Origin: Bacillus sp. AFS041924
GTDB taxonomy: Bacteria > Bacillota > Bacilli > Bacillales > Bacillaceae_G
Length of the DNA stretch: 64,000 bases
NCBI RefSeq assembly: GCF_002577195.1
Contig: NZ_NULG01000007.1
Location: forward strand, 124,001 to 188,000
Direction of reading: 5' to 3'
The position numbers were made by a program, and so were the translations under genes. The notes under the pieces are model-generated. The model did not search any database and had not been told where the DNA came from. It worked only from the letters and a program-made list of their open reading frames with translations. This document shows, one piece after another, positions 33,700-43,238 of the stretch; positions within the stretch are counted from its first letter, which is position 1; the number at the start of each line of letters is the position of its first letter.

Positions 33700-34893
33700 A
33701 TGAAATCTATTCATAAAAATAAGGAATTAAATGCTTTAATAGAATTATTATTTGTTTCTACTAAGCTAGGCTTAACTTCTTTTGGAGGACCTGTAGCTCA
33801 TTTAGGTTATTTTTATAAAGAATATGTAAGAAAGCGAAATTGGATCGACGATAAAGAATATGCCGACTTAGTCGCATTATCACAATTTTTACCTGGACCA
33901 GCCAGCAGCCAAGTCGGAATTGGAATTGGTGTAATACGTGCAGGAGCCTTAGGTGGCATCGTTTCATTTATTGGATTTACATTACCATCTGTCATAGTAC
34001 TTATACTATTTGCATTATTTCTACAAGGCTTCGATCTAAAACATTCAGGATTAATCCATGGATTAAAATTGGTTGCGGTTCCGATTGTTGCACAAGCTAT
34101 TTTAGGCATGATAAAGAACTTGACCCCTGATTTAAAAAGAAAAGCTCTTGCTATATTTGCAATGATTGCTACATTATTATGGCAATCATCTTTTACACAA
34201 ATAACGGTCATTTTAATTTCTTCAATACTCGGATATTTTCTATATCAAGATAATGAAAACAGTGATGAAACCACCCTTATTACGAATATCTCCAAAAGGT
34301 TTTCCGTGATTTGTCTAGCTCTATTTTTTATTTTATTAGCCGTATTACCTATCATTAATTCTTTAACAACCACTAAGTGGATTTCTATATTTGACAGTTT
34401 TTATAGGGCTGGATCAATGGTTTTTGGAGGAGGCCATGTGGTTCTTCCTTTACTTGAACGTGAGCTTGCCCCTACTGGATGGCTAAACAAAGAAACTTTC
34501 TTAGCGGGATATGGCGTGACTCAAGCTGTACCTGGACCATTATTTACGTTTGCAGCCTATTTAGGAACTGTTATGAAGGGTTGGCAAGGTGGATTAATCG
34601 CAACGATTGCCATCTTTTTACCTGCATTCCTACTTATTTTAGGTACTCTACCTTTTTGGTCAAGTATGCGTCGCAATTCGAATTTAAGGAGAGCTTTGCT
34701 TGGCGTAAACGCAGCAGTAGTTGGAATTCTAATTTCAGCTTTTTGTAACCCAATATGGATTAGTTCAGTGTTATCGATTTCTGATTTTGTTTTAGTACTG
34801 ATTTTATTTAGTATGCTGGTGTTTATGAAATTGCCTCCTTGGGTCATTGTAGCTGTAGGGGCTATTAGTGGAGAAATTTTAACTAGATTATAA
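33700..34893 (+). CDS. chrA: Chromate-transporter (CHR) family protein
   Basis: The 397-residue membrane protein contains two homologous CHR halves. The signature GLTSFGGPVAHLGYFYKEYVRK...LSQFLPGPASSQVGIGIG is in the first half and GSMVFGGGHVVLPLLERE...YGVTQAVPGPLFTFAAYLG in the second. Long CHR proteins export chromate by proton motive force, though many homologues lack a known substrate. ATG 33700 lies 5 bases after GGAGG; an upstream TTG at 33682 overlaps no ribosome site and is rejected. Monocistronic with a bidirectional terminator. Confidence 0.9.
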   Translation: MKSIHKNKELNALIELLFVSTKLGLTSFGGPVAHLGYFYKEYVRKRNWIDDKEYADLVALSQFLPGPASSQVGIGIGVIRAGALGGIVSFIGFTLPSVIVLILFALFLQGFDLKHSGLIHGLKLVAVPIVAQAILGMIKNLTPDLKRKALAIFAMIATLLWQSSFTQITVILISSILGYFLYQDNENSDETTLITNISKRFSVICLALFFILLAVLPIINSLTTTKWISIFDSFYRAGSMVFGGGHVVLPLLERELAPTGWLNKETFLAGYGVTQAVPGPLFTFAAYLGTVMKGWQGGLIATIAIFLPAFLLILGTLPFWSSMRRNSNLRRALLGVNAAVVGILISAFCNPIWISSVLSISDFVLVLILFSMLVFMKLPPWVIVAVGAISGEILTRL

Positions 34894-34939
34894 AATTGTT
34901 GATGATTCATAATCATTATTATCGCTAAAAACTTTTTAA

Positions 34940-34988
34940 AATTAAAAAAGCAGAAAAACTTTTTAAAGGTTTTTCTACTTTTTTAATT
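34940..34988. terminator. Bidirectional terminator between chrA and the glycerate kinase gene
   Basis: AATTAAAAAAGCAGAAAAACT pairs (one mismatch) with a complementary arm ending in CTACTTTTTTAATT. It serves both convergent transcripts. Confidence 0.85.
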
Positions 34989-34992
34989 TTAA

Positions 34993-36114
34993 TTATTTTA
35001 ATAGTACAGCAATATTTCTTGCAGTTCTTTCAATATTTTCAAATGCATTTTTCATAACATCTTCGATCGGTAAGATTGCAGGGATCGTCGGAAAAATGGC
35101 ATCGATTCCGTGTTTATACAACTCCTCAATTCCATCACCGATACCACCACAAATTGCTATTACTTTCGCATTTGGTGGGGCACAAGCAGCCGCTCCAACT
35201 GGGGCTTTACCATAGGCAGTTTGACCATCCATTCTACCCTCTCCTACAATTACGATATCAGCATTCTTGCATACCTCTACAACATTAAGTTGTTCAAGAA
35301 CAAGTTCAATACCTTTTTTTATAGTAGCATTCGCAAATAGCATTAGACCCGCACCCATGCCTCCACCAGCTCCACTACCAGGTATCTTTGATACGGTCTT
35401 ATTAAGAAATTGTTCAGCAACCTGATAGAAAATTCCCATTGCTTCATCTAATTCAGCTAATTGATTAGTCAAAAGTCCTTTTTGTGGACCAAATATATAT
35501 GTTGCTCCATTTTTTCCGGTTAATGGGTTAATAACATCTGCTGCAATCGTGATTTTAGCTTTATCCAAAAGCGGTGATTTGTTTCTATCAGATATTGAAG
35601 CTACTTTTAGTAACGCTTCACCGTTACTTTCAACTTCTTCACCGTTTTGATCGAAGAATTGATAACCTAATGCTGTGGCCATTCCAATTCCACCATCATT
35701 TGTTGAGCTACCTCCGACGCCAATAATAAGCTCAGAAGCTCCACGTTCAATCGCATATAATATTAATTCACCAACACCAAGTGACGTAGTTTGTAAAGGA
35801 TTACGTTGATCAAGTGGTACTAGATGCAAACCACATGCTTCAGCCATTTCGATAAATGCCGTTTTACTATCTTTTGAAAATGCAATTTTAGCTTGAACTA
35901 TTTCCTTAAGAGGTCCTGTTACATTAATCGTTTCTACTTTTCCACCATTTGAAGCGATTAATGCTTGAACAGTGCCCTCTCCTCCATCAGCTAGTGGTAA
36001 TAAATGATACTCTGCATTCGGAATTACTGAGTGAAAACCTTTATGAATGGCTTTCGCTACATTCGTTGCATCCAAACTTTCTTTAAAGGAATCAGGTAAA
36101 ATTACAACTTTCAT
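34993..36114 (-). CDS. glxK: Glycerate kinase (GlxK/GarK family)
   Basis: The 373-residue kinase has MKVVILPDSFKESLDA, LADGGEGTVQAL, the GVGGSSTNDGGIGMATALG phosphate-binding segment, and GSGAGGGMGAGL, all family hallmarks. This class makes 2-phosphoglycerate from D-glycerate and ATP. It follows the GH65 gene by 9 bp and ends the ycj-like operon. The E. coli ycjM-W cluster has no such gene. Its presence fits a pathway in which the GH13_18 phosphorylase frees glycerate from glucosylglycerate. ATG follows GGAGGAC. Confidence 0.93.
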   Translation of the reverse strand: MKVVILPDSFKESLDATNVAKAIHKGFHSVIPNAEYHLLPLADGGEGTVQALIASNGGKVETINVTGPLKEIVQAKIAFSKDSKTAFIEMAEACGLHLVPLDQRNPLQTTSLGVGELILYAIERGASELIIGVGGSSTNDGGIGMATALGYQFFDQNGEEVESNGEALLKVASISDRNKSPLLDKAKITIAADVINPLTGKNGATYIFGPQKGLLTNQLAELDEAMGIFYQVAEQFLNKTVSKIPGSGAGGGMGAGLMLFANATIKKGIELVLEQLNVVEVCKNADIVIVGEGRMDGQTAYGKAPVGAAACAPPNAKVIAICGGIGDGIEELYKHGIDAIFPTIPAILPIEDVMKNAFENIERTARNIAVLLK

Positions 36115-36123
36115 TTGTCCTCC

Positions 36124-38346
36124 TTAAAGTGATGCGCTAATTTGATCAGTTAAATTAAATAATTCTCCATTAATTTCGATTGAAACTTCAGAACTAGATT
36201 GATTCGTCACAGATACGGAATCATGTGTAATTTCAATTTCGAGATTTGTACCTTGCCAATGGAATGGGAATAAAAGTTTGTCCCAATTTTTAGGTAAGTT
36301 GGGATTAATCTTTAACTTATTAGATTCCATCTTAATGTTTGCAAAGCCAAAAATCGTTGCTAACCAGTTAGCACCTAGAGATGCTGCATGGATTCCTTCA
36401 TCTGATGATTTCGGGTTTGTTCCTAAATCGATTAAGCAAGCTTCTTGAAAAAATCGATAAGCAATCTCTATATCTCCACATCTTGCTGCAACAATTGCAT
36501 GGATCGCCTTACTAAGCGAAGAATCATGAATTGTATGCTCCTCATAATATTGCAAATTCTTTTTTACGACATCGTTTTCAAATAATTTAGGAAATAAATA
36601 GACTAACATCACTACATCTGCCTGTTTTAAAATCTGCATCTCATTTACTTCTTGACGTGAATAATCAAGGAGAATTGCTTGACTACCTTGTTTCTGTTTA
36701 TAATTCGTTAAATCAATCTCTTGTTTTGTTAAAAATGTATCATCCTGTGGAATAATTTTCTCTTCGTTTGGTTGTGGTAAATAAAGTCGATTTAAAAAGT
36801 CTTTTCCATCTTCAACTAGTTCTTGATCAATCTTATTATATTTCTCCATATAAGTTAAAGCTTGTTGAACATTATAATAAGCCATATAGTTCGTATAAGC
36901 ATTGTTATTAATATGTTCCGTATATTCATCTGGTCCGATTACATCTTTAATAGAGAGTACTTCATTTTCATCTGTCGTGCGACTAATCCAAAAACGTGCT
37001 GTTTCTTTTAGTAACTCTAGCCCTTCACATGCCATAAATGCTTCATCGAATGTATTTTCATAGTATTGACATACTGCATAAGCAATGTCAGCTACAATAT
37101 GATGCTCAGCTAAGGCCGAGGCAACCTTTTGACGTTTACCAGTTAATATATTAATAGCCGCATATTCGGGCGTTTCTTCCATACCAGAAAATGCACTTTC
37201 CCAAGGGAACAGAGCACCAGCATAACCATTTTTAGTAGCTTTATCTATCGCTTCTTTTATATGAAGATATCGGTAAGTCAATAGCTTTCTCGCTACTTCT
37301 GGTTCAGTGAATAAATGAAAAGGTGCAATAAAAATTTCCGTATCCCAGAAAATATGTCCTTTATATCCTTCTCCTGTTAAACCTTTTGCCCCAACACTAA
37401 AACGTTCATCATGTGAAGGAGTCATAATTTCAATATGGTAAAGTGAAAAATCTAATGCTACTTGATCTATAGCTTCTTTAGAAGAAATGATAACGCGCTT
37501 CTTTTTCCAAAACTCATTCCATTTTATAGATGAGCTTACTAATAAACGATCGTAACCATTATCAAGATTTTCTTGAACAGTATGAATACTTGATAGTGCC
37601 GGATCATCCACAGACAAATCATTTGAAGTATAAACAGCACTTATTTTTTCTAATTCAAACGGCTGATCAACGACTAAATCATGTTTAATGATCGTCAAAA
37701 GCTGTCTGTTTTTAGCCACAAAAGAAACATCACTTTCACTTGAAACTTTACATGAAGTTGCCATTGCGATTGAGTGAGCGCTTTCAGTTGTTCTATATAC
37801 AGCATGCATTATTTTTTTATCAATAACTCGTACATTTTCTTCTAAAAGATGTTGCTTTCCAAAGTTAGACATTTGCGCATCGATACCAGTCGTAACTTTA
37901 ATTGATGCACTACAATCTAAACTGACTACACTAACTTTAGAAGCAAGTAAATGTAAATTATCTTTTGAAACAAATCGTTGGAATTTTAAACAAAAGCGAT
38001 TACCTTCTTTGTTTTTCCAGATAACTTCTTTCGTTAGTTCTCCATTTTGCATATTTAAAGTACGGTCATAAGATAGTACTTCTCCTGTTAAAACTGAAAA
38101 TATTTCATCATTTATTTCGATTTTTATACCAACTAAATCTGGCAAATTGACTAACTCTGTAATATCATTAGGTGTAAATTTATTATAAATTCCAGCCACA
38201 TACATACCACGAGTTTGTTCAGAATAATATTCCTCATGACTAGCACGTAAACCTAAATATCCATTTCCAAGAGCCATGATCGTTGCATATTTATTTATAT
38301 ATTGTAAATCAAATTGTTTTTCATTAATTACATTTACTTCATTCAT
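36124..38346 (-). CDS. ycjT: GH65 disaccharide phosphorylase, kojibiose phosphorylase-like
   Basis: The 740-residue protein has the GH65 layout: N-terminal beta-sandwich, helical linker, (alpha/alpha)6 barrel and a small C-terminal beta domain. Barrel motifs include KGLTGEGYKGHIFWDTEIF and the catalytic-acid region IKDVIGPDEYTEHINNNAYTN; the phosphate-binding stretch near the end is KSSDEGIHAASLGANWL. GH65 phosphorylases split maltose, trehalose or kojibiose with inversion to beta-glucose-1-phosphate. In E. coli the same place is held by YcjT, a kojibiose phosphorylase. The start overlaps the ycjS-like stop (ATGA). A beta-PGM gene at the cluster edge would use the product. Confidence 0.9.
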   Translation of the reverse strand: MNEVNVINEKQFDLQYINKYATIMALGNGYLGLRASHEEYYSEQTRGMYVAGIYNKFTPNDITELVNLPDLVGIKIEINDEIFSVLTGEVLSYDRTLNMQNGELTKEVIWKNKEGNRFCLKFQRFVSKDNLHLLASKVSVVSLDCSASIKVTTGIDAQMSNFGKQHLLEENVRVIDKKIMHAVYRTTESAHSIAMATSCKVSSESDVSFVAKNRQLLTIIKHDLVVDQPFELEKISAVYTSNDLSVDDPALSSIHTVQENLDNGYDRLLVSSSIKWNEFWKKKRVIISSKEAIDQVALDFSLYHIEIMTPSHDERFSVGAKGLTGEGYKGHIFWDTEIFIAPFHLFTEPEVARKLLTYRYLHIKEAIDKATKNGYAGALFPWESAFSGMEETPEYAAINILTGKRQKVASALAEHHIVADIAYAVCQYYENTFDEAFMACEGLELLKETARFWISRTTDENEVLSIKDVIGPDEYTEHINNNAYTNYMAYYNVQQALTYMEKYNKIDQELVEDGKDFLNRLYLPQPNEEKIIPQDDTFLTKQEIDLTNYKQKQGSQAILLDYSRQEVNEMQILKQADVVMLVYLFPKLFENDVVKKNLQYYEEHTIHDSSLSKAIHAIVAARCGDIEIAYRFFQEACLIDLGTNPKSSDEGIHAASLGANWLATIFGFANIKMESNKLKINPNLPKNWDKLLFPFHWQGTNLEIEITHDSVSVTNQSSSEVSIEINGELFNLTDQISASL

Positions 38347-39380
38347 AAAGATATACTCTCACCTTTTTCAGCTGATTGATAAATCGCTTCTACAAGTCTT
38401 TGAATAGCATAACCTTGTTCTCCATCCGCTAACATAACATTCTGTCCTAAGCAACGATTAACAAAGGCTGCCATACTTTTAGTATGACGGTCAGGGTCAG
38501 CCTCTTCTCTCTTTAATAGGGATACAAGCTCTCCTTTTTCATCCGTATAGATTTCAGCCGGGAACATTGTTGCACCAGCTTCTTCTCCGCATAGTTCTAC
38601 ATTCATTTCTGATTTTTCTTTTATGTTTAATGCAAAAGATGTTTCAAGCTGAATTAAACATCCATTCTCTAACTCTATATAAGAAAATAAAGAATCTTCT
38701 ACTTCAAATTTTGATGGGTCCCATTTACCAAATGCACCCTCATCTTTCTTAGTACCAATCTTCTGAAACATTTTTGCTGTAACTTTCTTTACTTTTGGAT
38801 AATTCATAACGAAAAGTGCAGCATCAAGCATATGAATTCCTAAATCGATTAGAGGTCCCCCACCTTGAATTTCTTTATTAGTAAAGCTACCCCATCCAGG
38901 AATTCCATTTCGTCTTAAAGCTTTAACTTTTACAAAATAAATTTGACCTAATAAACCTTGATCTATTTTTTCTTTTATAATCGTTACGTCATCAGCAAAT
39001 CGATGATGAAAATCATAAGCAAGGATAAGCCCTTTTTCTAAAGCTGTTTCATACATTTTTCTTGCATCCTCTGCCAAAATTGCAGGAGGTTTTTCACAAA
39101 AAACATGACAATTATTTTCTAACGCCTGCATTACATTATCAAAATGAAATTTATTCGGAGTGCAAACACTTACAATTTCCGGTTTTTCATTCGCATACAT
39201 TTCAGCAGCATCCGTGTAATAGTTAGGAATCTCATTACGCTCTGCAAAGCTCTTTAATGCTTCCTCATTTATACCGACTACGGCAACTATTTCTAAATCT
39301 TCTCTAATTTTATAGTAAGCAACGTGAACTTTTTCAGCTATTTGGCCCCCGCCTATAATAGCTACTTTCTTTTTAATCAC
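38343..39380 (-). CDS. ycjS: Gfo/Idh/MocA-family oxidoreductase, YcjS-like
   Basis: The 345-residue NAD-dependent sugar dehydrogenase has a Rossmann start VAIIGGGQIAEKVH, CEKPPA, the family motif EKPPAILAEDARK, and a C-terminal GGGPLIDLGIHMLD with the conserved His. In E. coli YcjS works with YcjQ and YcjR to convert gulosides to glucosides via 3-keto intermediates. Start is GTG overlapping the YcjR stop by 4 bases (GTGA). The gene order R-S-T is the same as in E. coli. Confidence 0.9.
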   Translation of the reverse strand: MIKKKVAIIGGGQIAEKVHVAYYKIREDLEIVAVVGINEEALKSFAERNEIPNYYTDAAEMYANEKPEIVSVCTPNKFHFDNVMQALENNCHVFCEKPPAILAEDARKMYETALEKGLILAYDFHHRFADDVTIIKEKIDQGLLGQIYFVKVKALRRNGIPGWGSFTNKEIQGGGPLIDLGIHMLDAALFVMNYPKVKKVTAKMFQKIGTKKDEGAFGKWDPSKFEVEDSLFSYIELENGCLIQLETSFALNIKEKSEMNVELCGEEAGATMFPAEIYTDEKGELVSLLKREEADPDRHTKSMAAFVNRCLGQNVMLADGEQGYAIQRLVEAIYQSAEKGESISL

Positions 39381-40189
39381 AGTGCTTCACCTTTTAAGTT
39401 TAAAGCTTCTTTTATATGATGAAATGCTTTAATATATTCATCTTCTAAGTTATTTCCTCTTACACGACATTCAAATGTTAAAAAGCCTTCATACTCATCT
39501 TCTTTAAGTTGGTCAAAATACTTTTTAAAATCAAGAGATCCACTTCCTGGTTGGAAACGGTGGTTGTCTGCGATGTGAATATGTTCAACTAAATCACGAT
39601 TAGCGTGAAGTGCCTCAGAAATACCATCTTCTTCAATATTCATATGATAAAAATCTGCAATGATTTTAACGTTTTTAAACTGATTATCTTCAATATATTT
39701 ACGTGCATCAGCTAAAGTATTAATCATATGATCTTGATAGCGATTTAAAGGTTCTAAGTAAATAGTCGTTCCAGTTTCACCAGCCACTTTATCTAGAAAA
39801 ACTAGTGATTCAGTAACTGCTTTGCGATCTCCTTCTAGACTTCTTGGAGAAGACATAGGTGGTAATCGGAATGTAAACATTCCCCAAGCTGCAGGTACAA
39901 CAATACCTTTTCCTCCAATTTCTTTTAAAGCTTTTAGAATTTCTTCAATATCTGCTAAACCTTTTAAACGACGCTCTTCAATAAAATCACCAATCCAACC
40001 ATAATAACCACCACAAGCTGTCGTTACCGGTAAGCCAGTCTCAGCAATTGCTTCTTTAACTTCTTCTAAATTATCAACTAAAAACTTGCCATCGATTTCA
40101 AATCCTTCAAAACCAATTTCTTTTAAGTATTTAAATTTTTCTTTAATATTTTCTGGAAAAAATGCTTGATTTTGTGTTCCAATTTTCAA
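39377..40189 (-). CDS. ycjR: Sugar isomerase/epimerase (TIM barrel), YcjR-like
   Basis: The 270-residue AP-endonuclease-2/xylose-isomerase-like barrel has metal-binding residues at the ends of strands: YLEPLNRYQDHM (Glu), IIADFYHMNIEED (Asp, His), HIHIADNHRFQPGSG (His), and FLTFECRV (Glu). YcjR of E. coli epimerises a 3-keto sugar. TTG start after AGGAGTGG. Overlaps the next gene. Confidence 0.88.
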   Translation of the reverse strand: MKIGTQNQAFFPENIKEKFKYLKEIGFEGFEIDGKFLVDNLEEVKEAIAETGLPVTTACGGYYGWIGDFIEERRLKGLADIEEILKALKEIGGKGIVVPAAWGMFTFRLPPMSSPRSLEGDRKAVTESLVFLDKVAGETGTTIYLEPLNRYQDHMINTLADARKYIEDNQFKNVKIIADFYHMNIEEDGISEALHANRDLVEHIHIADNHRFQPGSGSLDFKKYFDQLKEDEYEGFLTFECRVRGNNLEDEYIKAFHHIKEALNLKGEAL

Positions 40190-40255
40190 CTAGATCCACT
40201 CCTAAACAGAAGGGAGTGTAATACACTCCCATGATTTTAATGATTGATATTCTTA

Positions 40256-41314
40256 TTATTTTTTAAATTGAACACCCATCTTAATGCTTAGCTCGGGCTT
40301 TTGATCAACAAATTCCATATACGATTCAGCTACTTCTTCAAATGAAACAACTGGTTCAATTAAATCTTCACAATTTAAATAACCATTCATTAATAATTCC
40401 CAACAAGTATTTTCGATTCGTTTACGTGACCAACGTGGATGATCCGGGTTTGGTTCACTACTACCTCTTGAAAATACAATTTTAGCATTGTTAAAATGTG
40501 CTTCACGACCGAGATTAAATCCTTCTGGGAAAGGTTTAGCAAAAGCTACATAAGAAATTGTTCCACCGTATGCAATTCCTCTTAGTGCTGCTTGCAGTGA
40601 ACTTGATACACCACTTGTTTCAATGATTGAATCTGCACCTAATTTATTAGTAATTTTTTTAATTTCATATCCTAAATCGCAGTTAATTGGATTGAAGCAA
40701 TAATCCGCTCCATTTTTTAACGCGATATCGCATCTATGTTGTAATGGATCTACACCAATTACAATACTAGCTCCAGCTTTCTTTGCTAACTGGATAGCAA
40801 TTTGTCCAATTGCACCTAGTCCTACAACTACTACATAATCACCCGCTCTAACATTTGCATCCCTAACTCCGCTCATTGCAAATTGTGCTGGATCATAATA
40901 AACTGCATTCTTCCATGAAGAACCTTCTGGCATTTTACGTAATTTATAATTATCTACAGCATTAACGATTACGGTTTCCATGATTGGACCATAAGTACAA
41001 ACTTGATCTCCTAATTTGTACTCAGTCACTTCATCACCGATTTCACAAATGCTACCTACAACCATATTTCCTAATTGAAATTCACCAAATACGATTCCAC
41101 GAGCAGCTCCTTCTTCACGTGGCATAAACATTTTCCATTCTTCATTGAACTCTTCATCAATAAATGGACTAAGTCCTCTAAAATCAACCACTTCTGTACC
41201 ATGTTTTGGTGAAGCAAATTCGACTTTAATTTTTACTTCATTTGGTTGTACAAGGCGATCTTCGTACTCGACTAATGCTGCAACTCTTGGTTCAACTGCT
41301 ACTAATTTTTTCAT
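40256..41314 (-). CDS. ycjQ: Zinc-binding medium-chain dehydrogenase, YcjQ-like
   Basis: The 352-residue MDR-family protein has PKHGTEVVDFRG in place of the classical catalytic CGSD (a Cys ligand is not obvious), GDQVCTYGPI, and the NAD-binding segment VVVVGLGAIGQIAIQLAKKAGAS. E. coli YcjQ oxidises guloside at C3 and has the same cluster position between the permease and YcjR genes. It lies 66 bp after ycjR's start and 35 bp before ycjP's end, in the same operon. Confidence 0.87.
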   Translation of the reverse strand: MKKLVAVEPRVAALVEYEDRLVQPNEVKIKVEFASPKHGTEVVDFRGLSPFIDEEFNEEWKMFMPREEGAARGIVFGEFQLGNMVVGSICEIGDEVTEYKLGDQVCTYGPIMETVIVNAVDNYKLRKMPEGSSWKNAVYYDPAQFAMSGVRDANVRAGDYVVVVGLGAIGQIAIQLAKKAGASIVIGVDPLQHRCDIALKNGADYCFNPINCDLGYEIKKITNKLGADSIIETSGVSSSLQAALRGIAYGGTISYVAFAKPFPEGFNLGREAHFNNAKIVFSRGSSEPNPDHPRWSRKRIENTCWELLMNGYLNCEDLIEPVVSFEEVAESYMEFVDQKPELSIKMGVQFKK

Positions 41315-41349
41315 TTTATTTCATCCTTTCAGTAAAAAATTATTTCGAA

Positions 41350-42204
41350 TTAACCTTTTACTCCACCTTCAGTTAAGTTACCTTTAATAAAGTGCTCAGA
41401 TAATGCATACATAATAACTACTGGTAAAGCAGTAACTAAAGATGCTGCCATCATACGACCCCACACATAATCTGGTGTACTAAATAAAGTATTTAAACCG
41501 ATTGGTAACGTAAAGTTTTCTGAACTTGATAAGAAAATTGATGCAAATAAATAATCATTCCATGCAATCATAAATGCATATACGAAAACAGAAACGATTC
41601 CCGATATTGACAAAGGAATAATTATATAGAAGATTATTTTTAATCGACTAAGACCATCAATCATAGCCGCTTCTTCCAAATCTTCAGGAATTGTATCGAA
41701 ATAACTCTTTAACATAAAGATTGCTGTTGGTAGAGTTTGAACAATCATCGTAATGATCAATGCCATTTTTGTATCATATAAACCGAAACCAGAAATGATT
41801 TTAAATAATGGTACAACTAGTAAGATCCCTGAAAACATATAAACAGTGTAAAAACTAGCATTTATCGTCACTCTTCCTTTAAACTTTAGTTTCGATAAAG
41901 CGTACGCTCCTAAAATACCAAGAACGACTGATAATGAAGCTGCGATTATAGCGACAATTAAACTATTTTTAAAGTAGTTTAAATATGGGAAAATTGTCGG
42001 ATTAAAAATATCAATATAATGCTGGAAAGTCCATTCATGTGGCAATAATGTCGGATTTGTTGCAATTGCTTCTTTTGAACTTTTTAATGACGTCATTAGC
42101 ATAATAAAGAATGGAAATAACATGATTCCAAGAATTAGAATCAGTACTACATAGAAACCAGTTTTCTTCATAATTTTATTTCTTTTACTACTTACTGCTG
42201 CCAT
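41350..42204 (-). CDS. ycjP: Carbohydrate ABC transporter permease (MalG type)
   Basis: The 284-residue permease has six membrane segments and the EAA loop EDLEEAAMIDGLSRLKIIFYIIIPLS, characteristic of the CUT1 family. It pairs with the upstream permease, whose stop lies 17 bp inside this gene's start. ATG is preceded by GAAGGTGAAC. Confidence 0.93.
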   Translation of the reverse strand: MAAVSSKRNKIMKKTGFYVVLILILGIMLFPFFIMLMTSLKSSKEAIATNPTLLPHEWTFQHYIDIFNPTIFPYLNYFKNSLIVAIIAASLSVVLGILGAYALSKLKFKGRVTINASFYTVYMFSGILLVVPLFKIISGFGLYDTKMALIITMIVQTLPTAIFMLKSYFDTIPEDLEEAAMIDGLSRLKIIFYIIIPLSISGIVSVFVYAFMIAWNDYLFASIFLSSSENFTLPIGLNTLFSTPDYVWGRMMAASLVTALPVVIMYALSEHFIKGNLTEGGVKG

Positions 42205-43072
42205 TTAAGTTCACCTTCTTTCTTGATACGATAATAACAATGAATAATATGATAAATAAGATTACTGAAATTGACGATGCTTTTCCTAAATTATTGAAAG
42301 CAAACGCTGTTTCATATAAATAAATACCTAAAATATTTACTTTTTTTGTTAATAAGTAAACATCTGTAAACATGTAGAACATCCAAATAAATCGTAAAGT
42401 TACAACAGTTAGTAATACCGGCATAATCGCTGGTAAAGTTACAACTTTAAACTTTTGCCAAAGTGAAGCCCCATCGATATCAGCAGCTTCGTATAATGAT
42501 TTATCTATCGTTTGCAAGATTGCTAAAAACGAAATAAATGCATAAGGGAAATACTTCCAAATCGCAAAAACTACTACAACTATAAAACTATAAACTGGAT
42601 TGTCAAACCATAGTGGCGCCCTTTTAAATAGATGAAAAACATCCGTTCCTAAGTAATTGATAATCCCATATGAGTTATTAAACATATATTTCCAAGCAAA
42701 AACTAATGAAATAGATGGAGTTACATAAGAAAGGATTATTAAAGAACGAGCAGTTTTACGGAACTTAAATGGACGATTAAAGAATAAAGCAACACCAAGA
42801 CCAACTACTGTACTACCAACTACAGTTAAAACTGTATATAGAATGGTAATTCCTAAAGATTTATAGAACTCGATATCTTTAATAACATCTGTGTAATGAG
42901 ATAAACCAACAAACTTAGCTGGTAATCTAGGGTTAATCGGCTGATCAAAAAAACTTATTTTAATATTAGATAACATCGGATAAGCAACTAGCAATAATAG
43001 TAGGAAAATACTTGGTAAAAGTAGTACCATGGCTAGCTTTATATCAGATTTTTTTCGGGCTATTGGTTTCAT
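42188..43072 (-). CDS. ycjO: Carbohydrate ABC transporter permease (MalF type)
   Basis: The 294-residue CUT1 permease has six segments and the EAA loop DKSLYEAADIDGASLWQKFKVVTLPAI. An in-frame extension reaches 43183, but AGGAGGAAGT sits directly before ATG 43072 (MKPIARKKSD) and the extension covers a stem-loop, so 43072 is chosen. No ATPase gene (ycjV/msmK type) is found in the cluster, so a shared ATPase from elsewhere is probably used. Confidence 0.92.
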   Translation of the reverse strand: MKPIARKKSDIKLAMVLLLPSIFLLLLLVAYPMLSNIKISFFDQPINPRLPAKFVGLSHYTDVIKDIEFYKSLGITILYTVLTVVGSTVVGLGVALFFNRPFKFRKTARSLIILSYVTPSISLVFAWKYMFNNSYGIINYLGTDVFHLFKRAPLWFDNPVYSFIVVVVFAIWKYFPYAFISFLAILQTIDKSLYEAADIDGASLWQKFKVVTLPAIMPVLLTVVTLRFIWMFYMFTDVYLLTKKVNILGIYLYETAFAFNNLGKASSISVILFIILFIVIIVSRKKVNLNGSSK

Positions 43073-43126
43073 ACTTCCTCCTAAAAAACAATCTATTCTC
43101 TTATTTGATAGATTGGTGATAAAAGA

Positions 43127-43187
43127 AAAGTTGTTTAAAAAGCAACTTAGCTTGCTTTTCAAGCGTTCGTTCTTCTCAAACAACTTT
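43127..43187 (-). promoter_or_regulatory. Intercistronic stem-loop after the solute-binding protein gene
   Basis: AAAGTTGTTT and AAACAACTTT are perfect 10-bp arms enclosing a smaller hairpin AGCAA/TTGCT. No T-run follows. It probably stabilises the upstream mRNA so that more binding protein than permease is made, a common arrangement in sugar ABC operons. Confidence 0.65.
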
Positions 43188-43238
43188 CAGTAATTAAGGA
43201 ATCAAATAATTATTACTAGTAAATTGAATTAAAAGTAA

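Noticed and set aside
43073..43183. N-terminal extension of the MalF-type permease
   Set aside because: It covers a stem-loop, and a strong AGGAGG precedes the internal ATG at 43072.
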